In this document: positions 1-9,138 of the stretch, one piece after another
Layout: each line of letters opens with the position of its first letter
Position numbering within the stretch: position 1 is the stretch's first letter
Assembly: GCA_013822725.1 (NCBI GenBank)
Contig: PNKX01000003.1
Span: forward strand, 124,001-188,000
DNA from: Pirellula sp.
GTDB lineage: Bacteria; Planctomycetota; Planctomycetia; Pirellulales; Lacipirellulaceae
DNA length: 64,000 nucleotides
Reading direction: 5' to 3'
Notes under the pieces: generated by a model
Told to the model about the DNA's origin: nothing
Seen by the model: only the letters and a program-made list of their open reading frames with translations
Database searches by the model: none
Position numbers and translations under genes: made by a program

Positions 1-2024
1 CCAGCAGCAAATGGGTCACGCTCCGTTCGACCCCGCGCAACCCGCTAACGGAAACGCTCGGGCTCGTTGCCAAGCAAGGCCCCAAGCCAACGGAGCGAAC
101 GCTCCAACTGCTGCGTCGCTACGACCTTGAGAAGAAACTCGGGGACAAACCCCAACTCCTGGCAGAGCTGAACGCCATCAACCGCCGTGAGCCGAACCGC
201 GAGAACCTCTACGCCCTCGCCGAAGTCGCCTATGTCGGAGCCAAACGGGCCGATGCCGCCCACGAGCCGGCAGCGGCGCTTGAACTCTACGGTTCGTCGG
301 TGCTCTACGCCTACGAGTATCTCTTCGCTGGCGGGTACTCGGCCGTGAGCAACCAGTACGATCCGCAGTTCCGCCGGGCGTGCGATCTTTACAACGCCGC
401 CCTTGAGGGAACGCTCCGCATCGCTCAAACCGAGGGACCGCTGCGACCTGGCGAGTCGCGCGTGATCAAAACGTGCATCCACCAATGCGAGCTGGAAATT
501 CAACTGAAGAGTCGCGGGTGGGACGCCGCCGACTTCAATCGCATCGAGTTCGTTTCCGACTACGAAGTGAACGGCCTGCGCAATCACTACCACAACTTCG
601 GCCTCGGCGTGCCGCTGATCGCCGTCCGCAAACCGCATGAGAACCCGGGGCCGGCCGAGCAATTCTACCCGCCCGATCTCTCGTTCGCCGTGACGGCGTT
701 CATGCGCGTCGAACCGATGCTCGCGAACCAGACGCCAGAGATTCTGCCGACCTCAGCGACTGCCGAGCAGATCGCCGCGGAGGAAGCGACTCAGCCGAAG
801 CGAAAACTCCGCGCGGTGCTGGAACTGTACGATCCGCTCGACACGACGCACGTCGACGCCGGCGGCGTCAGCGTCCCGCTCGAAACCGATCTCAGCACGC
901 CGCTCGCTTACAACCTCAGTCAGCCGGCGCTCGACGACAGCAAGCTCTCCACCGTTGGCCTGCTGACGCCCGAGAAAGTGCAAAAAGTAAGCGGCCTTTA
1001 CATGCTCGAACCGTACCGCGACGACCGCATTCCGGTGGTCATGGTCCACGGCCTCTGGTCGAGTCCGGTCACCTGGATGGAGATGTTCAACGATCTCCGC
1101 AGCGACCCTAAGATCCGTGAGCATTACCAGTTCTGGTTCTATCTCTACCCCTCAGGCCAACCCTTCTGGCAGAGCGCCGCCGAAATGCGGGAAGACCTGG
1201 TGCAGATGCGAGCCAAGCTCGATCCGCAGCGGCGCTCGCCCGCACTCGACCAGACGGTCCTCGTCGGGCACAGCATGGGCGGCCTCGTCTCGAAACTCCA
1301 GACGGTCGACAGCGGCAACGAATTCTGGCGAACGCTTACCGACAAGCCGTTCGCCGAACTGCAGGCCGACCCCGAAATCCGCGATCAACTGGCCGAGACG
1401 TTTTTCTTCGACCCCAACCCCTCGATTCGCCGCGTCATCACCATCGGCACGCCCCACCGGGGGAGCGAATTCTCGAACGACTTCACCAAGTGGCTCGGCC
1501 GCAAGCTGATCCACGTCCCGACCGCCTTGATGAACGGCCGCACGGAACTCGCCTCGCGCAACCCCGACTATTTCCGCAGCACAGCGCCGATCAACATCAC
1601 CAACAGCATCGACTCGCTGTCGCCGAAGTCGACCTTCCTGCCGGTGTTGCTCGAGGCGCCGACCGGCCCGTGGGTGAAGTACCACAACATCGTCGGTCAG
1701 GCGCCGCACGAAGGGGTGACCAACAAGGTTTCGATGTGGCTCTCAGGCGAAGGAGACGGCGTCGTTTCGCTGGCGAGCGCCCAACTCGACGGCGCGGCGT
1801 CGCAAATTGTCGTCCCGGCCGATCACATGACGGTTCACCGCCACCCGCAGAGCATCCTCGAAGTCCGCCGCGTGCTGATGCAGCATATCGCCGAGCTGCA
1901 GAACTTCCCGTACGGCGCCGGCGTCCATTACGCCGACGCCGAGAGCGCCGTGCCGATGGGGCAAGGTCCGCCGCAACTGCCGGGGCCAGTCGCGACGCTG
2001 CCGGCGGCGGAAGTGGTGAAGTAA
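1..2024 (+). CDS. alpha/beta-hydrolase (lipase/esterase family), 5' end missing
   Basis: The frame is open from the left edge, so only the last 670 or so residues are present and the start lies outside the window. The C-terminal half is an alpha/beta-hydrolase: an HG oxyanion motif (VPVVMVHGLWSS), the nucleophile elbow GHSMGG in VLVGHSMGGLVSK, a TIGTPHRGSEFS segment typical of PGAP1/lipase-like esterases, and a late DH (VVPADHMTVHRHP) that can supply the catalytic histidine. The N-terminal half has no recognised domain and looks helical. Substrate is unknown; a serine esterase or lipase acting on an acyl ester is the safe call. It ends with a GTGAAGTAA context and is followed by a 26-bp palindrome. 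Confidence 0.85.
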   Translation, partial: SSKWVTLRSTPRNPLTETLGLVAKQGPKPTERTLQLLRRYDLEKKLGDKPQLLAELNAINRREPNRENLYALAEVAYVGAKRADAAHEPAAALELYGSSVLYAYEYLFAGGYSAVSNQYDPQFRRACDLYNAALEGTLRIAQTEGPLRPGESRVIKTCIHQCELEIQLKSRGWDAADFNRIEFVSDYEVNGLRNHYHNFGLGVPLIAVRKPHENPGPAEQFYPPDLSFAVTAFMRVEPMLANQTPEILPTSATAEQIAAEEATQPKRKLRAVLELYDPLDTTHVDAGGVSVPLETDLSTPLAYNLSQPALDDSKLSTVGLLTPEKVQKVSGLYMLEPYRDDRIPVVMVHGLWSSPVTWMEMFNDLRSDPKIREHYQFWFYLYPSGQPFWQSAAEMREDLVQMRAKLDPQRRSPALDQTVLVGHSMGGLVSKLQTVDSGNEFWRTLTDKPFAELQADPEIRDQLAETFFFDPNPSIRRVITIGTPHRGSEFSNDFTKWLGRKLIHVPTALMNGRTELASRNPDYFRSTAPINITNSIDSLSPKSTFLPVLLEAPTGPWVKYHNIVGQAPHEGVTNKVSMWLSGEGDGVVSLASAQLDGAASQIVVPADHMTVHRHPQSILEVRRVLMQHIAELQNFPYGAGVHYADAESAVPMGQGPPQLPGPVATLPAAEVVK

Positions 2025-2087
2025 GTTCTCAACAAGCTGCCCCGAACGAAAACTCGGCGGTTGGCGTGGGAGCTTGCTCGGCACTTC

Positions 2088-2113
2088 GGACTGGTCGCTT
2101 AAGCGACCAGTCC
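2088..2113. repeat. 26-bp perfect palindrome, copy 1
   Basis: The half-site GGACTGGTCGCTT is followed directly by its reverse complement, giving a loopless 26-bp palindrome. An identical copy lies at 19163-19188. Here it sits 64 bases downstream of the hydrolase stop and before the 3' end of csrA on the other strand, a place where it could work as a bidirectional hairpin or as a REP-like repeat. Confidence 0.9.
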
Positions 2114-2176
2114 AGCGGCGCGATAAGAACTGCGTCTTATTCAGCCGCGATCGAAGCACTCAGCCTAACCGCGGCC

Positions 2177-2527
2177 TCATTCCCCGCGAGCCGCTACCAT
2201 CTGCCGCAGCAAGCCGCGGCCGCCGCGAGCTCCCAGCACGTCGCCAGGCGAAGTCCGCAACCCGCCGGCGTGAATCACCTTGTAGAGGTCGCCGCCTGTA
2301 GGCCACGAGTCGTCGTCTTGCTCATCCGCTTGGTCGTCGGCCAGTTCCGACGCTTGTTGATTCGTTTCGTTGCCGATCGCACGGGCAATCTCGCCTCGCA
2401 GCACCGGCACGTGAGCCGGCGCCTGAATCCCCAGCCGAACTCCCTTCCCCTTGGTCCGCACGACCGTGATCACCACGTCGTCGCCAATCCGAATCTGTTC
2501 GCCTTGCTTCCGTGTGAGGACCAACAT
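2177..2527 (-). CDS. csrA: Carbon storage regulator CsrA with long C-terminal tail
   Basis: CsrA is a dimeric RNA-binding protein that blocks or stabilises mRNAs at GGA motifs. Residues 1-52 hold the full core: MLVLTRKQGEQIRIGD, then GVRLGIQAPAHVPVLRGEI with the conserved Leu4, Arg6 and the late Arg that contact RNA. The family is usually 60-75 residues; this one is 116, with an acidic QADEQDDD stretch followed by a Gly/Arg-rich end that has no recognised fold. The ATG at 2527 is preceded by AAGGGAG at good spacing. No flagellar neighbour such as fliW is present, so its targets cannot be read from context. Confidence 0.93.
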   Translation of the reverse strand: MLVLTRKQGEQIRIGDDVVITVVRTKGKGVRLGIQAPAHVPVLRGEIARAIGNETNQQASELADDQADEQDDDSWPTGGDLYKVIHAGGLRTSPGDVLGARGGRGLLRQMVAARGE

Positions 2528-2770
2528 GAGACACTCCCTTGCTGAGATGAGATTCCCGCGGCCGACACGCCGCGTTTGACACGGAAGGCTCTATTGCACT
2601 ACCCGTGCCGATTCCCTAGGAGCGCCGTCCAATCGTCGCGAGACCCAATCGCCGCAACGACTTACGTCTGCTACCGCCCGTAACGGAGATGCGGGCGTGT
2701 ACAGGCAATCGGTGAACATTTGCCAAGAACTTGAAAAAACGGCAAAGTGAGCCGCTGCAGCATTGTTCTT

Positions 2771-2885
2771 CTGGAACCACGAAGGCACGAAGAACACAAA
2801 GGACGCACCAAGAAGATAGAAAGACAATCGAAGGCCAATGCTTCTTCTTCGTGTCTTCCTTCGTGCCTTGGAGCCTTGGTGGTGA
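2771..2885. repeat. Degenerate heptad repeat in inverted arrangement
   Basis: The left part reads ACCACGAAGGCACGAAG and similar units; the right part (about 2843-2883) is an imperfect inverted version ending in CCTTGGAGCCTTGGTGG. It belongs to the same family as 16020-16235, 19294-19326, 29268-29415, 52096-52165 and 62505-62590. It lies just past the 3' end of the UVR-motif gene. The span 2528-2770 otherwise holds only the csrA promoter region. Confidence 0.7.
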
Positions 2886-2889
2886 GAAT

Positions 2890-3639
2890 TCAGTTCCGTT
2901 CGACTTTGCGCGCCAGCCGATCCCGGAGCTTGGCCGCCAGTTCGTACTGCTCCGTCGCCACGGCGTCGGCCAGTTGCTCGGCCAATGACGGCCCAATGTG
3001 GAACTGCGACTTGATCGACTCCTGCATCTCGCGGAGCTTCACCACGAACAGGTCTTCGTCGTAATGCTCCTCGGCGCCATGCTGAGAGAAGATCGCCGCC
3101 AGCGATTGCAACCCGGCGCCGATCACCTCGACGGCCGCCTCGGGCTTGTCCTCCTGCAGCTTGGTGAGCGCCGTCGCCTGCACCTTGTGGAACAGCACGA
3201 ACGGCCGGTACTGCTCGTGCAGCATCGCCCAATCGCGATCCTCGGCGTTCGCGGAACTGAAGTCCATCAATCGCAGCGAATGCTCGGCGTCTTCCGCCGC
3301 GCGCTCGTACTCGTTGAGCGTCAACCAGCAGATTCGCCGGTGATAGAACTGGACGAACTCGCGGTCGACCTCTTGCTGTCGCTCGGCGTTCAGCGCGAAC
3401 TCCGTCCCTTCCTGAAACGCCGCCGACACCAACAAATCGTAGTAGGTGGCGAATCCCTCGGGCTTCTCGCCGTCGGGCCGGCCGGTCGTTTCTAACTGCA
3501 GCACGCCCATGTCGACCCGCATCTGCAGCAACTCGCGCCCATCCTCGCCGACGGCGCGGCGCACGACAGGGCGACCAGGCTCATAGGCCCAGTCCCGCAG
3601 CAGGCGGTCGATGTTGTTGGAGCGAGGCGAACGTGGCAT
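2890..3639 (-). CDS. UvrB/UvrC (UVR) motif-containing protein
   Basis: This 249-aa cytoplasmic protein ends with a UVR motif (SLAEQLADAVATEQYELAAKLRDRL), the short helical hairpin that links UvrB to UvrC and also occurs in ClpC/McsA adaptors. The rest is helical, with a TPR-like stretch around residues 85-170, and has no nuclease or helicase residues. I chose the ATG at 3639 (MPRSPRSNNIDRLL) because the upstream in-frame stretch is low-quality sequence; the ribosome site is weak. The family occurs in planctomycetes as an uncharacterised protein. A role in protein-protein contacts during repair or proteolysis is inference only. Confidence 0.7.
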   Translation of the reverse strand: MPRSPRSNNIDRLLRDWAYEPGRPVVRRAVGEDGRELLQMRVDMGVLQLETTGRPDGEKPEGFATYYDLLVSAAFQEGTEFALNAERQQEVDREFVQFYHRRICWLTLNEYERAAEDAEHSLRLMDFSSANAEDRDWAMLHEQYRPFVLFHKVQATALTKLQEDKPEAAVEVIGAGLQSLAAIFSQHGAEEHYDEDLFVVKLREMQESIKSQFHIGPSLAEQLADAVATEQYELAAKLRDRLARKVERN

Positions 3640-3824
3640 GGCAGGGGTAAAATCGCAAGGCGGTGAAGCAAATGCTGCCGAGGCGTCTCCTCGGCCATGC
3701 CTATTGTAGAACGCCCCCCCGCCGGAGGCGAGCCACGCCCGCCACGGCCGATTTCCACGCGCCAATCGAGCTGCGCGACACCCCGCCAACGTTGATTTAC
3801 AGAGGTTCGATCGCCGACCCGCGG

Positions 3825-4301
3825 CTACCCCTCGCCCCCTTCATCGCAAACCAGCGCCTGCTGCAGAAGCTCAATCTCCTCCACGTCATGCTGATCGACC
3901 CGGTTCAACAAATCGACCAACCGGTGGCAGACGACTTGTGCCCGCGAGGAGGGGAGGGCGGTCAGCGCCGCCACCTCGGGCTTGAGTTCCTCGATCAACT
4001 CCCGAAATTCCTCATGCTGCTGCTCAAGCCGCTGGACGCGATGCTCCATGTTCGGCTTCTGCTGTCGGACCGCGTCCATGTACCCCTCGTCCTCCTCAAG
4101 ATCCATCATCCGCTCGAGGTGGCGCATGAACGACTTCGTGGTGAACTGCACGCTCGAAATTTTGCGCGACAGCCCAAACGCCGGGGCCTTCCATTGCAGC
4201 GTGACCCGCAGCGCCTGTTTCACATGGTCTAGAATCTGATGCTCCAAGCACGAAGCTTGCGCTGCGGCGCGAGCATCGCTCGACGTCGAATGAGCGTTCA
4301 T
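3825..4301 (-). CDS. Hemerythrin-like (HHE) helical protein
   Basis: The 158-aa product is all-helical with histidines and acidic residues spaced as in hemerythrin/HHE cation-binding domains: LEHQILDH near the start, MRHLERMMDLEEDEG, HRVQRLEQQHEEF, and VDQHDVEEIELLQQ near the end. Such four-helix bundles bind a di-iron site and act in O2, NO or iron sensing; direct proof here needs modelling. The ATG at 4301 is preceded by GGAGGA at 7 bases and is better than the earlier ATG at 4316. No linked gene explains its role. Confidence 0.6.
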   Translation of the reverse strand: MNAHSTSSDARAAAQASCLEHQILDHVKQALRVTLQWKAPAFGLSRKISSVQFTTKSFMRHLERMMDLEEDEGYMDAVRQQKPNMEHRVQRLEQQHEEFRELIEELKPEVAALTALPSSRAQVVCHRLVDLLNRVDQHDVEEIELLQQALVCDEGGEG

Positions 4302-4316
4302 GGCCGATTCCTCCAT

Positions 4317-4916
4317 TGCGGCGTGTAGTTGCGGGCGTCTCGGTGCAGTCCTTCAGACCGGTTGCCACAGCAGTACGCCACATGCGTGGCGCAATGTCCC
4401 CCGACATGCCACTGAAAAGACTCCGCCGTTTGCGTTCCCGTCCTTGCACGCGGCGCGAGTGATTGGACGCATGAATTCTAAGCCGCTACGGCTCCGGCTT
4501 GCTAGCAATCTCGTTGGATCCCGCAGAAATACCCCTGTGAATCGCACTGCCAAACCGCGCAACAGCCTATGGGGCCGCGTAACCATCCTCCAGACACAGG
4601 TCGCAAAGCCCAACATCTCATCTCCAACGCAGCCGACGACGGATCTGATGCCGGCAGCCCCGACTCACGTTGCAAAGCACTACGAATGGCGCAAACGTTT
4701 CGGGACGCACCTTTGGAATATTTCCTTTGGCCTGCCAGTGGCTTGGGAGCGGTCACGCCGGGTCGCCGGCGGCTGTCTAGCAGTCGAGGTCGAGGCGACG
4801 TGCGTGGGAATCTCGGCCGCCGCTTTCCGACCCAGGCCACGCCCTCATTGGGCAAATTGCCCGAAAGGGCCCCAGTCTGCTTTAGCGCCTAGTTTCGGCG
4901 CACTCGGCTTCATCGG
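4317..4916. other. Intergenic region, no gene seen
   Basis: About 600 bases between the hemerythrin-like gene start and the 3' end of the amidohydrolase gene. Several frames stay open for about 100 codons on both strands, but their composition is that of random GC-rich sequence, with many Arg, Pro and Cys and no domain or ribosome site. It probably carries the promoter of the hemerythrin-like gene next to 4320. Confidence 0.5.
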
Positions 4917-6026
4917 CTACTTCTTAACCGGCGTGACATCCTCGATGTCCTGCGATTTCACTTTGTCGAGGGGAAATCTTGTTCTTTCGCGAGCCGTGGA
5001 GAAATCGATCTTGCCGAAATCGACCTTGCGGACTCGTCTGTTGTTTTGAGTGTGGTAGTACAAGGCCTTGTTCCTCGTATCCCAAACAGACGTCCAGATA
5101 GTGGAACTCCGCATGCCTTTCGTCTTGGTTTCGCCTTCGCCCTCGGCGGCTCCGAGCGGCACGTTGAAATTGTCGAGGATGCGGAATAACTCGTAGACCG
5201 TTTCCTCGCCCGTCGGTGTGGAACGTGCTGAATTGGAGAACGCCACCGCGCGGACAAATCGTGATGGAGGGGTGAAATCGCCGGGCAAGCCAATCATCCC
5301 GCTCCCGCCGCCGAGCGGCGCGAAATTCATCTCCTCGATCTTCTTGCTCGGCAATGAAACGGCGGAGAGGTTGAGGTAGTTCCGTAGGTTGATTTCGTGC
5401 CAGTCGTAGGTCGGCGCGTTGGTAATCACGCCGAGGGGTGCGTCGAAGAGCATCAATTCGCCCTTTAGATACTCGATCACGACGGCCTTGCCACTAGGTT
5501 CGGTGACGAGGTAATGCGCGGGCGGGGCCATGCCGATAGGCGGCGCAACCACCGCCGTGACGCGAACTTTAGCGATCGCGGCCTTGGCCTCGTCGACTGT
5601 CGCGCAAGTCGAAAGGAGATAGGCGATGACGTCGCCAGGCCCCATGCACTCGTTTGCCTTCGTTGGGTCGTAGTGTTGATACTCGGCGAAACCCGGATGG
5701 TAGAACCCTCCGACGGCGAGGCCCTTTTCGTTCATCCCGTCAAGGTAGACCTCGTAGTCGAGGCCGTCCAAGCCGACGAACCCATACTTCCCTTCCCACG
5801 TCACGCCGGGCTTCTTGTCTGGGGTATGAGCCGTGAACTTGTAGCCGCGGGGGACGATGACCACCTGTGAGTTCAGGTCGAAAGACCCCCATTCCATCGT
5901 GCGGCCGTACACGACTGCACCGTCCTTCGCGTTCAGGGTGACACCCGTGCATGCGGAGACGTCTCTCACCGCTGCAATGGAGAGCAGAGCAACGATAGTC
6001 GCAAGGCAGGCTCTAAACTGGCACAT
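4917..6026 (-). CDS. Exported linear amide C-N hydrolase (choloylglycine hydrolase family)
   Basis: The 369-aa protein belongs to the Ntn-hydrolase family of penicillin V acylases and bile-salt hydrolases, which cleave non-peptide amide bonds such as N-acyl amino acids or acyl-homoserine lactones. A signal peptide (MCQFRACLATIVALLSIAAV) ends before Cys26 in DVSACTGVTL, which becomes the N-terminal nucleophile after cleavage. Further family marks are YGRTMEWGSFDL (Arg and Asp of the site), NEKGLAVGGFY, and VITNAPTYDWHEINLRNYL (the Asn/Asp pair). A Sec signal places it in the periplasm or outside. The natural substrate cannot be read from the sequence. It is monocistronic, with an AT-richer leader (6027-6255) upstream. 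Confidence 0.88.
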   Translation of the reverse strand: MCQFRACLATIVALLSIAAVRDVSACTGVTLNAKDGAVVYGRTMEWGSFDLNSQVVIVPRGYKFTAHTPDKKPGVTWEGKYGFVGLDGLDYEVYLDGMNEKGLAVGGFYHPGFAEYQHYDPTKANECMGPGDVIAYLLSTCATVDEAKAAIAKVRVTAVVAPPIGMAPPAHYLVTEPSGKAVVIEYLKGELMLFDAPLGVITNAPTYDWHEINLRNYLNLSAVSLPSKKIEEMNFAPLGGGSGMIGLPGDFTPPSRFVRAVAFSNSARSTPTGEETVYELFRILDNFNVPLGAAEGEGETKTKGMRSSTIWTSVWDTRNKALYYHTQNNRRVRKVDFGKIDFSTARERTRFPLDKVKSQDIEDVTPVKK

Positions 6027-6255
6027 TCGTTCTTTCTCCGATTGAGTGATGCTTGGCTGAAGCTCTCGCCCTCCGCCGCCTAACTTGTTAGCCGGCGCAA
6101 CAAATGTGGATAATACAGTATTCTATACAATAAGCATTGATAGGCATAGCTGGAATTCTAGCAGAATTGAGCAGCTGCAAACTACCGGCGTATGTGAGAT
6201 GCCGCCCATAGCGAACTTCTTACCCCCAGCATCAGCTTCGAATACCCTCGTCGCG

Positions 6256-6588
6256 TCATTCCTTTGGCGGCAACGTCTCGACGAACTCGACGCCCCGCTC
6301 CACCCAGGTCCGAATCGACGCCATCCCTTCCAAACCTTCTGGCCCGACCATGACCCAACCGCGCATCGGCTGCTTCACCGACCCAAACGTCGTCACATGC
6401 GGTTCTGAAAGCGCTTCGGAATAGGCATCCAGTCCAACGCGCACGCCCAACGACTCCCTCCACACGCCGACGCACAGATTGCCGTCGAGAAAATAGGCCA
6501 CGCCGCCGAACATCTTCTTCTCTGAGAAACCGCGTCGTAGCGCCATCAGCGGTCGCACGCGTCGCGCGAGTTGTTCGTCGTAGGGCAT
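6256..6588 (-). CDS. TfoX/Sxy N-terminal domain protein
   Basis: A single 110-aa TfoX N-terminal domain, with the hallmark KKMFGGVAYFLDGNLCVGV followed by VRVG and a GWVMVGPEGL segment. TfoX/Sxy activates competence genes in gamma-proteobacteria, but the stand-alone N-terminal domain is widespread and uncharacterised in other phyla, so competence should not be assumed. The C-terminal TfoX domain is missing. It is the downstream neighbour of the DUF454 gene on the same strand, 73 bases away. Confidence 0.85.
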   Translation of the reverse strand: MPYDEQLARRVRPLMALRRGFSEKKMFGGVAYFLDGNLCVGVWRESLGVRVGLDAYSEALSEPHVTTFGSVKQPMRGWVMVGPEGLEGMASIRTWVERGVEFVETLPPKE

Positions 6589-6661
6589 CGGTGCGCCTCA
6601 GCGACAGGAAAGGGCAAGGCGGATGCCAAGAACGGAGCTCGCCCGTGGCTGACCCGCCATT

Positions 6662-7351
6662 CTACCGAACGACGCCGGTCCGCGTCGCCGTCGGCAGTTG
6701 CCACACATAACCGCCGCCAAGCAGCCCGCCGATCACGACGATCCACTTCACCGCCAATGAGGTCCCGGGCCAGAGCAACGTCGCGGCGACGACGATCGCC
6801 AGCAGCGTGAGCGCCTTCACGCGGACGTGGGCGCTGACCCCTCGGTGCAGATGCCAATCCCGCAGTACGCTGCCGAACAACCGGCTATCGAGGAGCCGGC
6901 GATGCCACCGCCGCGAGGTCCGCATCAGGCCGTAGCTTGCTACCAGGACGAATGGCGTCGTCGGCAACCCCGGCAGCACGACGCCAAGCAGCGCGAGGGT
7001 CAGAGCGGCGAAGGTGAGCGTGATCAACGCGATCCGGCGCCAACCGCTGGCCGGCCGCTCGGCCCGGATGCAGTAGAGCGTCTCGCCCTGCGAATCATGC
7101 CACTCGATGACGTCGCTCAAATCGTTGGCAACAATATCGACGGGGGAGACCGGGGCGGCGGCATCCAACTTGACGCGGCCGCGTTGCGGCACGATCGTCG
7201 CCTGTAGTTCGCGGCGGTCGATCACCACGGCCCGCACGCCCGGGCGACGCAACATACTCGCCGCCATGTCTCGCAATCGTGCGGCGTCTTCGTTCAACTC
7301 GCGCGAAAAACGAACCGGTTGCAGCGCCGTCGTTGAAAGAATCGTCGGCAT
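6662..7351 (-). CDS. DUF454 (YbaN-type) inner-membrane protein
   Basis: The 229-aa product has about 110 N-terminal soluble residues, then a YbaN/DUF454 membrane domain: a hairpin TM pair around IALITLTFAALTLALLGVVL, the signature PGLPTTPFVLVASYGLMRTS, and two more TM segments near the C-terminus. DUF454 function is unknown. The N-terminal segment (LRRPGVRAVVIDRRELQATI) resembles the core of a ferredoxin-like metal-binding fold but lacks the CxxC pair. The ATG at 7351 is my choice; an in-frame ATG at 7402 is possible, and neither has a strong ribosome site. Confidence 0.8.
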   Translation of the reverse strand: MPTILSTTALQPVRFSRELNEDAARLRDMAASMLRRPGVRAVVIDRRELQATIVPQRGRVKLDAAAPVSPVDIVANDLSDVIEWHDSQGETLYCIRAERPASGWRRIALITLTFAALTLALLGVVLPGLPTTPFVLVASYGLMRTSRRWHRRLLDSRLFGSVLRDWHLHRGVSAHVRVKALTLLAIVVAATLLWPGTSLAVKWIVVIGGLLGGGYVWQLPTATRTGVVR

Positions 7352-7561
7352 GACAGGGATGTAGCCGTGAGGGAGAATCTGCCGTGGCCGGACGCGGCCC
7401 ACTGGAGGCTAGGTCGCCGCCACGGCCCGTCAACTGATTCCTTCGACCTAAATGGTTGAAAAAACCAGCGAACCTGCCCAAGAGCGAAGTCAAAACCTCG
7501 CGCCGAGCCCGTTTTTCCCCCATAGTCGGCATGGCAGGCGCCACGCCGTCCCAGGTTGCAG

Positions 7562-8710
7562 CTACGGTTTCCGTTCCAACAATTCGCTCAGCTGAAACGC
7601 GTGATACTTCTGATCCGCCGCCGGCTCGCCCTTCTCATTGGCGTTCGCCACCCAGAACTTCGTCGACTTCGGTTCGAACAGCGCGTTGTGCAAGTTCGAC
7701 TTCATCGCCACGGGGCGGCTCATGAGCTCGATCGCGTCATCCGCAGTGAACTCGCCCAACTTCGCTTCGGTCCGATCGACTAAATGGTTATAACGATCGC
7801 CCGCCGACAGCAACACCGCATCCTTCACCGGCCGCGGCAACAACGGGTGGGAAGTGTTCGGTTCGACGAGGCTGAACTTGCTCGCCCCCGCCTCCATCCC
7901 GACCGCGCGGTTCGTCTTGCCGTCGGCAATCACGAAGTAATACTCGCACGTCCGCGGCGAGTCGCGGAACACGGCGATCGCTTCATCCAGGTCGCCGGCC
8001 GACTCCAGCACCTCGCGCACCAAGAACGCCATCGGCACGCCGTTCCACTGCCCGAGGCCTTTGCCCCCCATCTCACCGATCGAGACGTGGTCGTTGTTCA
8101 TCCCGGTGACCGAGCCGACGAACCCGGCGTAGGTGACGTTCACAAAGGGAATGCCCCCCTTCGGCTTGGCGACGATCAGCACGGCGTGGTCCTGCAATTT
8201 CATGTCGACGCCGTAGTCGAGCACCCGCCCATGGTAGAGCGTCCCATCCTTCGTCGCCGAATTCATCAGCGCGAATCCGCTGCAGTGGAACAGCTCAGGG
8301 ATGAAGTTCGCCGCCTGGACGTCTTCCACCGACAGCCCGCTCCCTTCGGCAAGCCCTTCGATCTCTTCCCAATATTTCTCCGGCACATGCTTCCGCTGAA
8401 TATTGACGATTTGCGAGATCACCGCGTTCGGCGTGATCCCCAGCGGCCCGAGTTCGGCTAGAGCCTGCGATCCCTTCTCATGCACCAGGAAGTCGACGTT
8501 CTGCCGAATGTGATCGCCGAGCAACTTACCGTGCTGCACTCCCATTTCGCGGTGCGTTCCTTCAAGATGAAGCACCAGATAACCGTCGATCTCTTCGAGC
8601 CAACCGGCGCCGTAGCGACCCAGGGTCTTCGCATCGGCGGACGGAACCGCCACCGTGAGAACAATCGCCCAACATGCGAACAAGACTCGCAATACCATCG
8701 CGCGGCCCAT
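7562..8710 (-). CDS. Exported C45-type Ntn acyltransferase/amidohydrolase
   Basis: The 382-aa protein has a signal peptide (residues 1-27, ending PSADA) and belongs to the peptidase C45 family of acyl-CoA:6-aminopenicillanate acyltransferases. Cys143 in PELFHCSGFAL is the expected autocatalytic nucleophile, and HGRVLDYGVDM and NNDHVSIGEMGGKGLGQWNG are typical family segments. Members cleave or transfer acyl groups on amides; exported bacterial members are mostly uncharacterised. AAAGGAG lies 7 bases before the ATG at 8710, which decides the start over the ATG at 8779. It is the second exported Ntn-type amidase within 4 kb, although the two are not homologous in detail. Confidence 0.85.
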   Translation of the reverse strand: MGRAMVLRVLFACWAIVLTVAVPSADAKTLGRYGAGWLEEIDGYLVLHLEGTHREMGVQHGKLLGDHIRQNVDFLVHEKGSQALAELGPLGITPNAVISQIVNIQRKHVPEKYWEEIEGLAEGSGLSVEDVQAANFIPELFHCSGFALMNSATKDGTLYHGRVLDYGVDMKLQDHAVLIVAKPKGGIPFVNVTYAGFVGSVTGMNNDHVSIGEMGGKGLGQWNGVPMAFLVREVLESAGDLDEAIAVFRDSPRTCEYYFVIADGKTNRAVGMEAGASKFSLVEPNTSHPLLPRPVKDAVLLSAGDRYNHLVDRTEAKLGEFTADDAIELMSRPVAMKSNLHNALFEPKSTKFWVANANEKGEPAADQKYHAFQLSELLERKP

Positions 8711-8882
8711 GACGGCTCCTTTGATTCGAAGAGAGAGCAAGACATCCGACGAGCTAACAGCAGTCACTCGCTGCATCATACCCCAACCCGACCGCCGATT
8801 CCCACTCCAATGCGGCCCATCGCTTGGACATTTGCGTCAGACGGCGTCTACAATGAGCAGACGAACCTCGCTGCCAGCGAAA

Positions 8883-9131
8883 ATGTCCATCATTTCGCCC
8901 ACCGAACTGGCGACTAATTGCATCATGTTGGCCCCAACTTCGCTAACGACGTCCTCCGGCGCTGCCACCCCGCTCCCGGAAGCTCCGCCTGCCCGCCCCG
9001 ACGCCGACCCGCGCCCCGCTCCGGAGGCGCCCCCGCAGCAACGCCCCGACCTCGACCCGTTCAATCCCCCTTGGCCCGCCGGTCGCCCGGAGCCGCAGCC
9101 AAAGGCCCTGGAGCCGAAGCCAAAGGCATAG
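8883..9131 (+). CDS. Small proline-rich protein, uncertain
   Basis: The frame gives 82 residues, starting MSIISPTELATNCIM and continuing as a Pro/Ala/Arg-rich tail ending PKALEPKPKA. It lies 7 bases before the start of the 336-aa gene on the same strand, so it could be a leader gene of that operon. No strong ribosome site is visible, and an in-frame ATG at 8853 is possible. The proline-rich part may merely reflect GC-rich sequence. No family recognised. Confidence 0.35.
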   Translation: MSIISPTELATNCIMLAPTSLTTSSGAATPLPEAPPARPDADPRPAPEAPPQQRPDLDPFNPPWPAGRPEPQPKALEPKPKA

Positions 9132-9138
9132 TCGAGAC

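Noticed and set aside
4300..5049. 249-codon plus-strand frame across the gap and the 3' end of the amidohydrolase gene
   Set aside because: It overlaps a well-supported gene on the other strand and is rich in Arg, Ser and Pro without motifs.
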